Assembly (NCBI GenBank): GCA_930367205.1
Contig: OV884009.1
Coordinates: 118,247,454-118,311,453 of the forward strand
Length of the DNA: 64,000 nucleotides
Direction: 5' to 3'
From: Acanthosoma haemorrhoidale
Taxonomy: Eukaryota; Arthropoda; Insecta; Hemiptera; Acanthosomatidae
Shown here: positions 9,848 through 24,469 of the stretch, piece after piece
Layout: every line of letters starts with the position of its first letter
How positions within the stretch are numbered: position 1 is the first letter of the stretch
Made by a program: the position numbers and the translations under genes
Notes under the pieces: model-generated
Told to the model about the DNA's origin: nothing
Databases searched by the model: none
Seen by the model: only the letters and a program-made list of their open reading frames with translations

Positions 9848-10956
9848 GTTAATATATGGCGCGAATGAGTTTTTCCCCGACGGACTAAGCTTCTTAGTTG
9901 TTAGTTTTAGTTAATATATGCCCCGAATAGGTGTTTCCCCGACAGACTAAGCTTCTTAGTTGTTATTGTTAGTTAATATATGGCCCGAATGAGGTTTTCC
10001 CCGACGGACTAAGCTTCTTAGTTGTTATTGTTAGTTAATATATGGCACGAATGAGTGTTTCCCCGACTGCCTAAGCTTCTTAGTTGTTATTGTTAGTTAA
10101 TATATGGCCCGAATGAGTGTTTCCCCCACGGACTAAGCTTCTTAGTTGTTATTGTTAGTTAATATATGGCCCGAATGAGTGTTTCCCCGACGGACTAAGC
10201 TTCTTAGTTGTTATTGTTAGTTAATATATGCCCCGAATGGGTGTTGTCCCGACGGACTAAGCTTCTTAGTTGTTATTATTAGTTAATAAATGGCGCGAAT
10301 TAGTTTTTCCCCGACGGACTAAGCTTCTTAGTTGTTAGTTTTAGTTAATATATGCCCCGAATGGGTGTTGTCCCGACGTACTAAGCTTCTTAGTTGTTAG
10401 TGTTAGTTAATATATGGCCCAAATGAGCGTTTTCCTGACGGACTAAGCTTCTTATCGTTAGGTAATATATGGCCTGAATGAGTGTTGTCCCGACGGACTA
10501 AGCTTCTTAGTTGTTAGTGTTAGTTAATATATGCCCCGAATGGGTGTTGTCCCGACGGACTAAGCTTCTTAGTTGTTATTATTAGTTAATATATGGCGCG
10601 AATAAGTTTTTCCCCGACGGACTAAGCTTCTTAGTTGTTATTGTTAGTTAATATATGGCCCAAATGAGCGTTTTCCTGACGTACTAAGCTTCTTAGTTGT
10701 TATTGTTAGTTAATATATGGCTCGAATGAGTTTTTCCCCGACGGACTAAGCTTCTTAGTTGTTATTGTTAGTTAATATATGGCACGAATGAGTGTTTCCC
10801 CGACTGCCTAAGCTTCTTAGTTGTTATTGTTAGTTAATATATGGCCCGAATGAGTGTTTCCCCCACGGACTAAGCTTCTTAGTTGTTATTGTTAGTTAAT
10901 ATATGGCCCGAATGAGTGTTTCCCCGACGGACTAAGCTTCTTAGTTGTTAGTGTTA

Positions 10957-13900
10957 GTTTATATATGCCCCGAATGGGTGTTGTCCCGACGGACTAAGCT
11001 TCTTAGTTGTTATTATTAGTTAATAAATGGCGCGAATTAGTTTTTCCCCGACGGACTAAGCTTCTTAGTTGTTAGTTTTAGTTAATATATGCCCCGAATG
11101 GGTGTTGTCCCGACGTACTAAGCTTCTTAGTTGTTATTGTTAGTTAATATATGCCCCGAATGGGTGTTGTCCTGACGGACTAAGCTTCTTAGTTGTTATT
11201 ATTAGTTAATATATGGCGCGAATAAGTTTTTCCCCGACGGACTAAGCTTCTTAGTTGTTATTGTTAGTTAATATATGGCCCAAATGAGCGTTTTCCAGAC
11301 GTACTAAGCTTCTTAGTTGTTAGTTTTAGTTAATATATGCCCCGAATGGGTGTTTCCCCGAAAGACTAAGCTTCTTAGTTGTTATTGCTAGTTAATATAT
11401 GCCCCGAATGGGTGTTGTCCCGACGGACTAAGCTTCTTAGTTGTTAGTGTTAGTTAATATATGCCCCGAATGGGTGTTGTCCCGACGGACTAAGCTTCTT
11501 AGTTGTTAGTGTTAGTTAATATATGCCCCAAATGGGTGTTGTCCCGACAGACTAAGCTTCTTAGTTGTTATTGTTAGTTAATATATGGCCCAAATGAGCG
11601 TTTTCCTGACGGACTAAGCTTCTTATCGTTAGTTAATATATGGCCCGAATGAGTGTTTCCCCGACAGACTAAGCTTCTTAGTTGTTAGTGTTAGTTAATA
11701 TATGCCCCGAATGGGTGTTGTCCCGACGGACTAAGCTTCTTAGTTGTTATTATTAGTTAATATATGGCGCGAATAAGTTTTTCCCCGACGGACTAAGCTT
11801 CTTAGTTGTTATTGTTAGTTAATATATGGCCCAAATGAGCATTTTCCTGACGTACTAAGCTTCTTAGTTGTTATTGTTAGTTAATATATGGCCCGAATGA
11901 GTGTTTCCCCGACAGACTAAGCTTCTTAGTTGTTATTGCTAGTTAATATATGGCCCGAATGAGTGTTTCCCCGACGAACTAAGCTTCTTAGTTGTTAGTG
12001 TTAGTTAATATATGCCCCGAATGGGTGTTGTCCCGACGGACTAAGCTTCTTAGTTGTTAGTGTTAGTTAATATATGCCCCGAATGGGTGTTGTCCCGACG
12101 GACTAAGCTTCTTAGTTGTTATTGTTAGTTAATATATGGCCCGAATGAGTGTTTCCCCGACAGACTAAGCTTCTTAGTTGTTATTGTTAGTTAATATATG
12201 CCCCAAATGGGTGTTGTCCCGACAGACTAAGCTTCTTAGTTGTTATTGTTAGTTAATATATGGCCCAAATGAGCGTTTTCCTGACGGACTAAGCTTCTTA
12301 TCGTTAGTTAATATATGGCCCGAATGAGTGTTGTCCCGACGGACTAAGCTTCTTAGTTGTTAGTGTTAGTTAATATATGCCCCGAATGGGTGTTGTCCCG
12401 ACGGACTAAGCTTCTTAGTTGTTATTATTAGTTAATATATGGCGCGAATAAGTTTTTCCCCGACGGACTAAGCTTCTTAGTTGTTATTGTTAGTTAATAT
12501 ATGGCCCAAATGAGCATTTTCCTGACGGACTAAGCTTCTTAGTTGTTAGTTTTAGTTAATATATGCCCCGAATAGGTGTTTCCCCGACAGACTAAGCTTC
12601 TTAGTTGTTATTGTTAGTTAATATATGGCCCGAATGAGGTTTTCCCCGACGGACTAAGCTTCTTAGTTGTTATTGTTAGTTAATATATGGCACGAATGAG
12701 TGTTTCCCCGACTGCCTAAGCTTCTTAGTTGTTATTGTTAGTTAATATATGGCCCGAATGGGTGTTGTCCCGACGGACTAAGCTTCTTAGTTGTTATTGC
12801 TAGTTAATATATGGCGCGAATGAGTTTTTCCCCGACCGACTAAGCTTCTTAGTTGTTAGTGTTAGTTAATATATGCCCCGAATGGGTGTTGTCCCGACGG
12901 ACTAAGCTTCTTAGTTGTTAGTGTTAGTTAATATATGCCCCGAATGGGTGTTGTCCCGACGAAATAAGCTTCTTAGTTGTTAGTGTTAGTTAATATATGG
13001 CCCGAATGAGTGTTTCCCCGACAGACTAAGCTTCTTAGTTGTTATTGCTAGTTAATATATGGCGCGAATGAGTTTTTCCCCGACGGACTAAGCTTCTTAG
13101 TTGTTAGTTTTAGTTAATATATGCCCCGAATAGGTGTTTCCCCGACAGACTAAGCTTCTTAGTTGTTATTGTTAGTTAATATATGGCCCGAATGAGGTTT
13201 TCCCCGACGGACTAAGCTTCTTAGTTGTTATTGTTAGTTAATATATGGCACGAATGAGTGTTTCCCCGACTGCCTAAGCTTCTTAGTTGTTATTGTTAGT
13301 TAATATATGGCCCGAATGAGTGTTTCCCCCACGGACTAAGCTTCTTAGTTGTTATTGTTAGTTAATATATGGCCCGAATGAGTGTTTCCCCGACGGACTA
13401 AGCTTCTTAGTTGTTAGTGTTAGTTTATATATGCCCCGAATGGGTGTTGTCCCGACGGACTAAGCTTCTTAGTTGTTATCATTAGTTAATAAATGGCGCG
13501 AATTAGTTTTTCCCCGACGGACTAAGCTTCTTAGTTGTTAGTTTTAGTTAATATATGCCCCGAATGGGTGTTGTCCCGACGTACTAAGCTTCTTAGTTGT
13601 TAGTGTTAGTTAATATATGGCCCAAATGAGCGTTTTCCTGACGGACTAAGCTTCTTATCGTTAGGTAATATATGGCCTGAATGAGTGTTGTCCCGACGGA
13701 CTAAGCTTCTTAGTTGTTAGTGTTAGTTAATATATGCCCCGAATGGGTGTTGTCCCGACGGACTAAGCTTCTTAGTTGTTATTATTAGTTAATATATGGC
13801 GCGAATAAGTTTTTCCCCGACGGACTAAGCTTCTTAGTTGTTATTGTTAGTTAATATATGGCCCAAATGAGCGTTTTCCTGACGTACTAAGCTTCTTAGT

Positions 13901-14941
13901 TGTTATTGTTAGTTAATATATGGCTCGAATGAGTTTTTCCCCGACGGACTAAGCTTCTTAGTTGTTATTGTTAGTTAATATATGGCCCGAATGAGTGTTT
14001 CCCCGACGAACTAAGCTTCTTAGTTGTTATTGTTAGTTAATATATGGCCCGAATGAGTGTTTCCCCAACGGACTAAGCTTCTTAGTTGTTATTGTTAGTT
14101 AATATATGGCCCGAATGAGTGTTTCCCCGAAAGACTAAGCTTCCTAGTTGTTATTGCTAGTTAATATATGCCCCAAATGAGTGTTGTCCCGACGTACTAA
14201 GCTTCTTAGTTGTTAGTGTTAGTTAATATATGCCCCGAATGGGTGTTGTCCCGACGGACTAAGCTTCTTAGTTGTTATTGCTAGTTAATATATGCCCCAA
14301 ATGAGTGTTGTCCCGACGTACTAAGCTTCTTAGTTGTTAGTGTTAGTTAATATATGCCCCGAATGGGTGTTGTCCCGACGGACTAAGCTTGTTAGTTGTT
14401 ATTGCTAGTTAATATATGGCGCGAATGAGTTTTTCCCCGACGGACTAAGCTTCTTAGTTGTTATTATTAGTTAATATATGGCCCAAATGAGCGTTTTCCT
14501 GACGGACTAAGCTTCTTATCGTTAGTTAATATATGGCCCGAATGAGTGTTGTCCCGACGGACTAAGCTATTTAGTTGTTAGTGTTAGTTAATATTGCCCC
14601 GAATGGGTGTTGTCCCGACGGACTAAGCTTCTTAGTTGTTATTGCTAGTTAATATATGGCGCGAATGAGTTTTTCCCCGACCGACTAAGCTTCTTAGTTG
14701 TTAGTGTTAGTTAATATATGCCCCGAATGGGTGTTGTCCCGACGGACTAAGCTTCTTAGTTGTTAGTGTTAGTTAATATATGCCCCGAATGGGTGTTGTC
14801 CCGACGAAATAAGCTTCTTAGTTGTTAGTGTTAGTTAATATATGCCCCGAATGGGTGTTGTCCCGACGGACTAAGCTTCTTAGTTGTTATTGCTAGTTAA
14901 TATATGGCGCGAATGAGTTTTTCCCCGACCGACTAAGCTTC
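10957..14941 (+). repeat. Segmental duplication, copy 2 (offset 10956)
   Basis: Partner of 1-3985. It begins at a GTTTATATAT monomer and ends where the tail after the GCGCGAATGAG/GACCG monomer changes from TTGTTA in copy 1 to GTGTTA here. Its first 0.9 kb also resembles 4064-4990, because 1-930 and 4064-4990 are related at offset 4063 (66 monomers). Confidence 0.85.
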
Positions 14942-16038
14942 TTAGTTGTTAGTGTTAGTTAATATATGCCCCGAATGGGTGTTGTCCCGACGGACTAAGC
15001 TTCTTAGTTGTTAGTGTTAGTTAATATATGCCCCGAATGGGTGTTGTCCCGACGGACTAAGCTTCTTAGTTGTTATTGTTAGTTAATATATGGCCCGAAT
15101 GAGTGTTTCCCCGACAGACTAAGCTTCTTAGTTGTTATTGCTAGTTAATATATGGCGCGAATGAGTTTTTCCCCGACCGACTAAGCTTCTTAGTTGTTAG
15201 TTTTAGTTAATATATGGCCCAAATGAGCGTTTTCCTGACGGACTAAGCTTCTTATCGTTAGTTAATATATGGCCCGAATGAGTGTTGTCCCGACGGACTA
15301 AGCTTCTTAGTTGTTAGTGTTAGTTAATATATGCCCCGAATGGGTGTTGTCCCGACGGACTAAGCTTCTTAGTTGTTATTATTAGTTAATATATGGCGCG
15401 AATAAGTTTTTCCCCGACGGACTAAGCTTCTTAGTTGTTATTGTTAGTTAATATATGGCCCAAATGAGCGTTTTCCTGACGTACTAAGCTTCTTAGTTGT
15501 TAGTTTTAGTTAATATATGCCCCGAATGGGTGTTTCCCCGAAAGACTAAGCTTCTTAGTTGTTATTGCTAGTTAATATATGCCCCGAATGGGTGTTGTCC
15601 CGACGGACTAAGCTTCTTAGTTGTTAGTGTTAGTTAATATATGCCCCGAATGGGTGTTGTCCCGACGGACTAAGCTTCTTAGTTGTTAGTGTTAGTTAAT
15701 ATATGCCCCAAATGGGTGTTGTCCCGACAGACTAAGCTTCTTAGTTGTTATTGTTAGTTAATATATGGCCCAAATGAGCGTTTTCCTGACGGACTAAGCT
15801 TCTTATCGTTAGTTAATATATGGCCCGAATGAGTGTTGTCCCGACGGACTAAGCTTCTTAGTTGTTAGTGTTAGTTAATATATGCCCCGAATGGGTGTTG
15901 TCCCGACGGACTAAGCTTCTTAGTTGTTATTATTAGTTAATATATGGCGCGAATAAGTTTTTCCCCGACGGACTAAGCTTCTTAGTTGTTATTGTTAGTT
16001 AATATATGGCCCAAATGAGCATTTTCCTGACGTACTAA
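13609..16038 (+). repeat. Segmental duplication, offset 7018, copy 2
   Basis: Partner of 6591-9020. It overlaps the right part of the offset-10956 copy (to 14941), so this stretch has relatives both at about 2.65-3.98 kb and at 6.6-9.0 kb. That shows nested rather than simple periodic amplification. Confidence 0.8.
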
Positions 16039-16493
16039 GCTTCTTAGTTGTTATTGTTAGTTAATATATGGCCCGAATGAGTGTTTCCCCGACAGACTAA
16101 GCTTCTTAGTTGTTATTGCTAGTTAATATATGGCGCGAATGAGTTTTTCCCCGACCGACTAAGCTTCTTAGTTGTTAGTGTTAGTTAATATATGCCCCGA
16201 ATGGGTGTTGTCCCGACGGACTAAGCTTCTTAGTTGTTAGTGTTAGTTAATATATGCCCCGAATGGGTGTTGTCCCGACGGACTAAGCTTCTTAGTTGTT
16301 ATTGTTAGTTAATATATGGCCCGAATGAGTGTTTCCCCGACAGACTAAGCTTCTTAGTTGTTATTGTTAGTTAATATATGGCCCGAATGAGTGTTTCCCC
16401 GACGGACTAAGCTTCTTAGTTGTTATTGTTAGTTAATATATGGCACGAATGAGTGTTTCCCCGACTGCCTAAGCTTCTTAGTTGTTATTGTTA

Positions 16494-16555
16494 GTTAATA
16501 TATGGCCCGAACGAGTGTTTCCCCCACGGACTAAGCTTCTTAGTTGTTATTGTTA
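16494..16555 (+). repeat. Satellite monomer, subfamily G (GCCCGAACGAG)
   Basis: Type D with GAATGAG changed to GAACGAG and a CCCCACGG ending (CCCTACGG at 21586, 28329 and 37662). I saw this form only between about 16.5 and 40.9 kb, always after an E-like monomer. The same cassette position on either side of that span holds GAATGAG. It marks a region-specific wave of homogenisation. Confidence 0.88.
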
Positions 16556-16617
16556 GTTAATATATGGCCCGAATGAGTGTTTCCCCGACGGACTAAGCTT
16601 CTTAGTTGTTAGTGTTA

Positions 16618-18662
16618 GTTAATATATGCCCCGAATGGGTGTTGTCCCGACGGACTAAGCTTCTTAGTTGTTATTATTAGTTAATAAATGGCGCGAATTA
16701 GTTTTTCCCCGACGGACTAAGCTTCTTAGTTGTTAGTGTTAGTTAATATATGCCCCGAATGGGTGTTGTCCCGACAGACTAAGCTTCTTAGTTGTTATTG
16801 TTAGTTAATATATGCCCCGAATGGGTGTTGTCCCGACGGACTAAGCTTCTTAGTTGTTATTATTAGTTAATATATGGCGCGAATAAGTTTTTCCCCGACG
16901 GACTAAGCTTCTTAGTTGTTATTGTTAGTTAATATATGGCCCAAATGAGCGTTTTCCAGACGTACTAAGCTTCTTAGTTGTTAGTTTTAGTTAATATATG
17001 CCCCGAATGGGTGTTTCCCCGAAAGACTAAGCTTCTTAGTTGTTATTGCTAGTTAATATATGCCCCGAATGGGTGTTGTCCCGACGGACTAAGCTTCTTA
17101 GTTGTTAGTGTTAGTTAATATATGCCCCGAATGGGTGTTGTCCCGACGGACTAAGCTTCTTAGTTGTTAGTGTTAGTTAATATATGCCCCAAATGGGTGT
17201 TGTCCCGACAGACTAAGCTTCTTAGTTGTTATTGTTAGTTAATATATGGCCCAAATGAGCGTTTTCCTGACGGACTAAGCTTCTTATCGTTAGTTAATAT
17301 ATGCCCCGAATGGGTGTTGTCCCGACGGACTAAGCTTCTTAGTTGTTATTATTAGTTAATATATGGCGCGAATAAGTTTTTCCCCGACGGACTAAGCTTC
17401 TTAGTTGTTATTGTTAGTTAATATATGGCCCAAATGAGCGTTTTCCTGACGTACTAAGCTTCTTAGTTGTTATTGTTAGTTAATATATGGCTCGAATGAG
17501 TTTTTCCCCGACGGACTAAGCTTCTTAGTTGTTATTGTTAGTTAATATATGGCCCGAATGAGTGTTTCCCCGACGAACTAAGCTTCTTAGTTGTTATTGT
17601 TAGTTAATATATGGCCCGAATGAGTGTTTCCCCGACGGACTAAGCTTCTTAGTTGTTATTGTTAGTTAATATATGGCCCGAATGAGTGTTTCCCCGAAAG
17701 ACTAAGCTTCCTAGTTGTTATTGCTAGTTAATATATGCCCCAAATGAGTGTTGTCCCGACGTACTAAGCTTCTTAGTTGTTAGTGTTAGTTAATATATGC
17801 CCCGAATGGGTGTTGTCCCGACGGACTAAGCTTGTTAGTTGTTATTGCTAGTTAATATATGCCCCAAATGAGTGTTGTCCCGACGTACTAAGCTTCTTAG
17901 TTGTTAGTGTTAGTTAATATATGCCCCGAATGGGTGTTGTCCCGACGGACTAAGCTTGTTAGTTGTTATTGCTAGTTAATATATGGCGCGAATGAGTTTT
18001 TCCCCGACGGACTAAGCTTCTTAGTTGTTAGTTTTAGTTAATATATGGCCCAAATGAGCGTTTTCCTGACGGACTAAGCTTCTTATCGTTAGTTAATATA
18101 TGGCCCGAATGAGTGTTGTCCCGACGGACTAAGCTATTTAGTTGTTAGTGTTAGTTAATATTGCCCCGAATGGGTGTTGTCCCGACGGACTAAGCTTCTT
18201 AGTTGTTATTGCTAGTTAATATATGGCGCGAATGAGTTTTTCCCCGACCGACTAAGCTTCTTAGTTGTTAGTGTTAGTTAATATATGCCCCGAATGGGTG
18301 TTGTCCCGACGGACTAAGCTTCTTAGTTGTTAGTGTTAGTTAATATATGCCCCGAATGGGTGTTGTCCCGACGAAATAAGCTTCTTAGTTGTTAGTGTTA
18401 GTTAATATATGCCCCGAATGGGTGTTGTCCCGACGGACTAAGCTTCTTAGTTGTTATTGCTAGTTAATATATGGCGCGAATGAGTTTTTCCCTGACCGAC
18501 TAAGCTTCTTAGTTGTTAGTGTTAGTTAATATATGCCCCGAATGGGTGTTGTCCCGACGGACTAAGCTTCTTAGTTGTTAGTGTTAGTTAATATATGCCC
18601 CGAATGGGTGTTGTCCCGACGGACTAAGCTTCTTAGTTGTTATTGTTAGTTAATATATGGCC
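16618..18662 (+). repeat. Segmental duplication partner of 4064-6170
   Basis: Carries the same ordered monomers as 4064-6170, but lacks the type I monomer that should follow the 55-bp copy at 17238. A type A monomer follows directly at 17293. That is a clean single-monomer deletion keeping register. Confidence 0.8.
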
Positions 18663-21600
18663 CGAATGAGTGTTTCCCCGACAGACTAAGCTTCTTAGTT
18701 GTTATTGCTAGTTAATATATGGCGCGAATGAGTTTTTCCCCGACCGACTAAGCTTCTTAGTTGTTAGTTTTAGTTAATATATGGCCCAAATGAGCGTTTT
18801 CCTGACGGACTAAGCTTCTTATCGTTAGTTAATATATGGCCCGAATGAGTGTTGTCCCGACGGACTAAGCTTCTTAGTTGTTAGTGTTAGTTAATATATG
18901 CCCCGAATGGGTGTTGTCCCGACGGACTAAGCTTCTTAGTTGTTATTATTAGTTAATATATGGCGCGAATAAGTTTTTCCCCGACGGACTAAGCTTCTTA
19001 GTTGTTATTGTTAGTTAATATATGGCCCAAATGAGCGTTTTCCTGACGTACTAAGCTTCTTAGTTGTTAGTTTTAGTTAATATATGCCCCGAATGGGTGT
19101 TTCCCCGAAAGACTAAGCTTCTTAGTTGTTATTGCTAGTTAATATATGCCCCGAATGGGTGTTGTCCCGACGGACTAAGCTTCTTAGTTGTTAGTGTTAG
19201 TTAATATATGCCCCGAATGGGTGTTGTCCCGACGGACTAAGCTTCTTAGTTGTTAGTGTTAGTTAATATATGCCCCAAATGGGTGTTGTCCCGACAGACT
19301 AAGCTTCTTAGTTGTTATTGTTAGTTAATATATGGCCCGAATGGGTGTTGTCCCGACGGACTAAGCTTCTTAGTTGTTAGTGTTAGTTAATATATGCCCC
19401 AAATGGGTGTTGTCCCGACAGACTAAGCTTCTTAGTTGTTATTGCTAGTTAATATATGCCCCGAATGGGTGTTGTCCCGACGGACTAAGCTTCTTAGTTG
19501 TTATTGTTAGTTAATATATGGCCCGAATGAGTGTTTCCCCGACAGACTAAGCTTCTTAGTTGTTATTGTTAGTTAATATATGGCCCGAATGAGTGTTTCC
19601 CCGACGGACTAAGCTTCTTAGTTGTTATTGTTAGTTAATATATGGCACGAATGAGTGTTTCCCCGACTGCCTAAGCTTCTTAGTTGTTATTGTTAGTTAA
19701 TATATGGCCCGAACGAGTGTTTCCCCCACGGACTAAGCTTCTTAGTTGTTATTGTTAGTTAATATATGCCCCGAATGGGTGTTTCCCCGACGGACTAAGC
19801 TTCTTAGTTGTTATTGTTAGTTAATATATGGCCCGAATGAGTGTTTCCCCGACAGACTAAGCTTCTTAGTTGTTATTGTTAGTTAATATATGGCCCGAAT
19901 GAGGTTTTCCCCGACGGACTAAGCTTCTTAGTTGTTATTGTTAGTTAATATATGGCACGAATGAGTGTTTCCCCGACTGCCTAAGCTTCTTAGTTGTTAT
20001 TGTTAGTTAATATATGGCCCGAACGAGTGTTTCCCCCACGGACTAAGCTTCTTAGTTGTTATTGCTAGTTAATATATGCCCCGAATGGGTGTTGTCCCGA
20101 CGGACTAAGCTTCTTAGTTGTTAGTGTTAGTTAATATATGCCCCGAATGGGTGTTGTCCCGACGGACTAAGCTTCTTAGTTGTTAGTGTTAGTTAATATA
20201 TGCCCCGAATGGGTGTTGTCCCGACGGACTAAGCTTCTTAGTTGTTATTATTAGTTAATATATGGCGCGAATAAGTTTTTCCCCGACGGACTAAGCTTCT
20301 TAGTTGTTATTGTTAGTTAATATATGGCCCAAATGAGCATTTTCCTGACGTACTAAGCTTCTTAGTTGTTATTGTTAGTTAATATATGGCCCGAATGAGT
20401 GTTTCCCCGACAGACTAAGCTTCTTAGTTGTTATTGCTAGTTAATATATGGCGCGAATGAGTTTTTCCCCGACCGACTAAGCTTCTTAGTTGTTAGTGTT
20501 AGTTAATATATGCCCCGAATGGGTGTTGTCCCGACGGACTAAGCTTCTTAGTTGTTAGTGTTAGTTAATATATGCCCCGAATGGGTGTTGTCCCGACGGA
20601 CTAAGCTTCTTAGTTGTTAGTGTTAGTTAATATATGCCCCAAATGGGTGTTGTCCCGACAGACTAAGCTTCTTAGTTGTTATTGTTAGTTAATATATGGC
20701 CCGAATGGGTGTTGTCCCGACGGACTAAGCTTCTTAGTTGTTAGTGTTAGTTAATATATGCCCCGAATGGGTGTTGTCCCGACGGACTAAGCTTCTTAGT
20801 TGTTAGTGTTAGTTAATATATGCCCCAAATGGGTGTTGTCCCGACAGACTAAGCTTCTTAGTTGTTATTGTTAGTTAATATATGGCCCGAATGGGTGTTG
20901 TCCCGACGGACTAAGCTTCTTAGTTGTTAGTGTTAGTTAATATATGCCCCAAATGGGTGTTGTCCCGACAGACTAAGCTTCTTAGTTGTTATTGCTAGTT
21001 AATATATGCCCCGAATGGGTGTTGTCCCGACGGACTAAGCTTCTTAGTTGTTATTGTTAGTTAATATATGGCCCGAATGAGTGTTTCCCCGACAGACTAA
21101 GCTTCTTAGTTGTTATTGTTAGTTAATATATGGCCCGAATGAGGTTTTCCCCGACGGACTAAGCTTCTTAGTTGTTATTGTTAGTTAATATATGGCACGA
21201 ATGAGTGTTTCCCCGACTGCCTAAGCTTCTTAGTTGTTATTGTTAGTTAATATATGGCCCGAACGAGTGTTTCCCCCACGGACTAAGCTTCTTAGTTGTT
21301 ATTGTTAGTTAATATATGGCCCGAATGGGTGTTTCCCCGACGGACTAAGCTTCTTAGTTGTTATTGTTAGTTAATATATGGCCCGAATGAGTGTTTCCCC
21401 GACAGACTAAGCTTCTTAGTTGTTATTGTTAGTTAATATATGGCCCGAATGAGTTTTTCCCCGACGGACTAAGCTTCTTAGTTGTTATTGTTAGTTAATA
21501 TATGGCACGAATGAGTGTTTCCCCGACTGCCTAAGCTTCTTAGTTGTTATTGTTAGTTAATATATGGCCCGAACGAGTGTTTCCCCTACGGACTAAGCTT

Positions 21601-24469
21601 CTTAGTTGTTATTGCTAGTTAATATATGCCCCGAATGGGTGTTGTCCCGACGGACTAAGCTTCTTAGTTGTTAGTGTTAGTTAATATATGCCCCGAATGG
21701 GTGTTGTCCCGACGGACTAAGCTTCTTAGTTGTTCTTGTTAGTTAATATATGGCCCGAATGAGGTTTTCCCCGACGGACTAAGCTTCTTAGTTGTTATTG
21801 TTAGTTAATATATGGCACGAATGAGTGTTTCCCCGACTGCCTAAGCTTCTTAGTTGTTATTGTTAGTTAATATATGGCCCGAACGAGTGTTTCCCCCACG
21901 GACTAAGCTTCTTAGTTGTTATTGCTAGTTAATATATGCCCCGAATGGGTGTTGTCCCGACGGACTAAGCTTCTTAGTTGTTAGTGTTAGTTAATATATG
22001 CCCCGAATGGGTGTTGTCCCGACGGACTAAGCTTCTTAGTTGTTATTATTAGTTAATATATGGCGCGAATAAGTTTTTCCCCGACGGACTAAGCTTCTTA
22101 GTTGTTATTGTTAGTTAATATATGGCCCAAATGAGCATTTTCCTGACGTACTAAGCTTCTTAGTTGTTATTGTTAGTTAATATATGGCCCGAATGAGTGT
22201 TTCCCCGACAGACTAAGCTTCTTAGTTGTTATTGCTAGTTAATATATGGCGCGAATGAGTTTTTCCCCGACAGACTAAGCTTCTTAGTTGTTATTGCTAG
22301 TTAATATATGGCCCGAATGAGTTTTTCCCCGACGGACTAAGCTTCTTAGTTGTTATTGTTAGTTAATATATGGCCCGAATGAGTGTTTCCCCGACGAACT
22401 AAGCTTCTTAGTTGTTATTGTTAGTTAATATATGGCCCGAATGAGTGTTTCCCCAACGGACTAAGCTTCTTAGTTGTTATTGTTAGTTAATATATGGCCC
22501 GAATGAGTGTTTCCCCGAAAGACTAAGCTTCTTAGTTGTTATTGCTAGTTAATATATGCCCCGAATGAGTGTTTCCCCGACAGACCAAGCTTCTTAGTTG
22601 TTATTGTTAGTTAATATATGGCACGAATGGGTGTTGTCCCGACGGACTAAGCTTCTTAGTTGATATTATTAGTTAATATATGGCGCGAATAAGTTTTTCC
22701 CTGACGGACTAAGCTTCTTAGTTGTTAGTTTTAGTTAATATATGCCCCGAATGGGTGTTTCCCCGAAAGACTAAGCTTCTTAGTTGTTATTGCTAGTTAA
22801 TATATGCCCCGAATGGGTGTTGTCCCGACGGACTAAGCTTCTTAGTTGTTAGTGTTAGTTAATATATGCCCCGAATGGGTGTTGTCCCGACGGACTAAGC
22901 TTCTTAGTTGTTATTATTAGTTAATATATGGCGCGAATAAGTTTTTCCCCGACGGACTAAGCTTCTTAGTTGTTATTGTTAGTTAATATATGGCCCAAAT
23001 GAGCATTTTCCTGACGTACTAAGCTTCTTAGTTGTTATTGTTAGTTAATATATGGCCCGAATGAGTGTTTCCCCGACAGACTAAGCTTCTTAGTTGTTAT
23101 TGCTAGTTAATATATGGCGCGAATGAGTTTTTCCCCGACCGACTAAGCTTCTTAGTTGTTAGTGTTAGTTAATATATGCCCCGAATGGGTGTTGTCCCGA
23201 CGGACTAAGCTTCTTAGTTGTTAGTGTTAGTTAATATATGCCCCGAATGGGTGTTGTCCCGACGGACTAAGCTTCTTAGTTGTTAGTGTTAGTTAATATA
23301 TGCCCCAAATGGGTGTTGTCCCGACAGACTAAGCTTCTTAGTTGTTATTGTTAGTTAATATATCGCCCGAATGGGTGTTGTCCCGACGGACTAAGCTTCT
23401 TAGTTGTTAGTGTTAGTTAATATATGCCCCGAATGGGTGTTGTCCCGACGGACTAAGCTTCTTAGTTGTTAGTGTTAGTTAATATATGCCCCAAATGGGT
23501 GTTGTCCCGACAGACTAAGCTTCTTAGTTGTTATTGTTAGTTAATATATGGCCCGAATGGGTGTTGTCCCGACGGACTAAGCTTCTTAGTTGTTAGTGTT
23601 AGTTAATATATGCCCCAAATGGGTGTTGTCCCGACAGACTAAGCTTCTTAGTTGTTATTGCTAGTTAATATATGCCCCGAATGGGTGTTGTCCCGACGGA
23701 CTAAGCTTCTTAGTTGTTATTGTTAGTTAATATATGGCCCGAATGAGGTTTTCCCCGACGGACTAAGCTTCTTAGTTGTTATTGTTAGTTAATATATGGC
23801 ACGAATGAGTGTTTCCCCGACTGCCTAAGCTTCTTAGTTGTTATTGTTAGTTAATATATGGCCCGAACGAGTGTTTCCCCCACGGACTAAGCTTCTTAGT
23901 TGTTATTGTTAGTTAATATATGCCCCGAATGGGTGTTTCCCCGACGGACTAAGCTTCTTAGTTGTTATTGTTAGTTAATATATGGCCCGAATGAGTGTTT
24001 CCCCGACAGACTAAGCTTCTTAGTTGTTATTGTTAGTTAATATATGGCCCGAATGAGGTTTTCCCCGACGGACTAAGCTTCTTAGTTGTTATTGTTAGTT
24101 AATATATGGCACGAATGAGTGTTTCCCCGACTGCCTAAGCTTCTTAGTTGTTATTGTTAGTTAATATATGGCCCGAACGAGTGTTTCCCCCACGGACTAA
24201 GCTTCTTAGTTGTTATTGCTAGTTAATATATGCCCCGAATAGGTGTTGTCCCGACGGACTAAGCTTCTTAGTTGTTAGTGTTAGTTAATATATGCCCCGA
24301 ATGGGTGTTGTCCCGACGGACTAAGCTTCTTAGTTGTTAGTGTTAGTTAATATATGCCCCGAATGGGTGTTGTCCCGACGGACTAAGCTTCTTAGTTGTT
24401 ATTATTAGTTAATATATGGCGCGAATAAGTTTTTCCCCGACGGACTAAGCTTCTTAGTTGTTATTGTTA
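17665..24469 (+). repeat. 6.8-kb segmental duplication, copy 1 (110 monomers)
   Basis: Matches the immediately adjacent 24470-31088. The left part aligns at offset 6805 (17665-19860) and the rest at offset 6743, with a final 124-bp gap in copy 2. Tags: GAAATAAG at 18373/25178, CCCTACGG at 21586/28329, TTGATATT at 22661/29404, and ATATCGCC at 23363/30106. Around 19.9-20.1 kb the copies differ, since copy 2 carries a TTGATATT cassette there. The 20.1-24.5 kb part has no 55-bp or 61-bp monomers and is rich in F-E-G cassettes. Confidence 0.85.
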
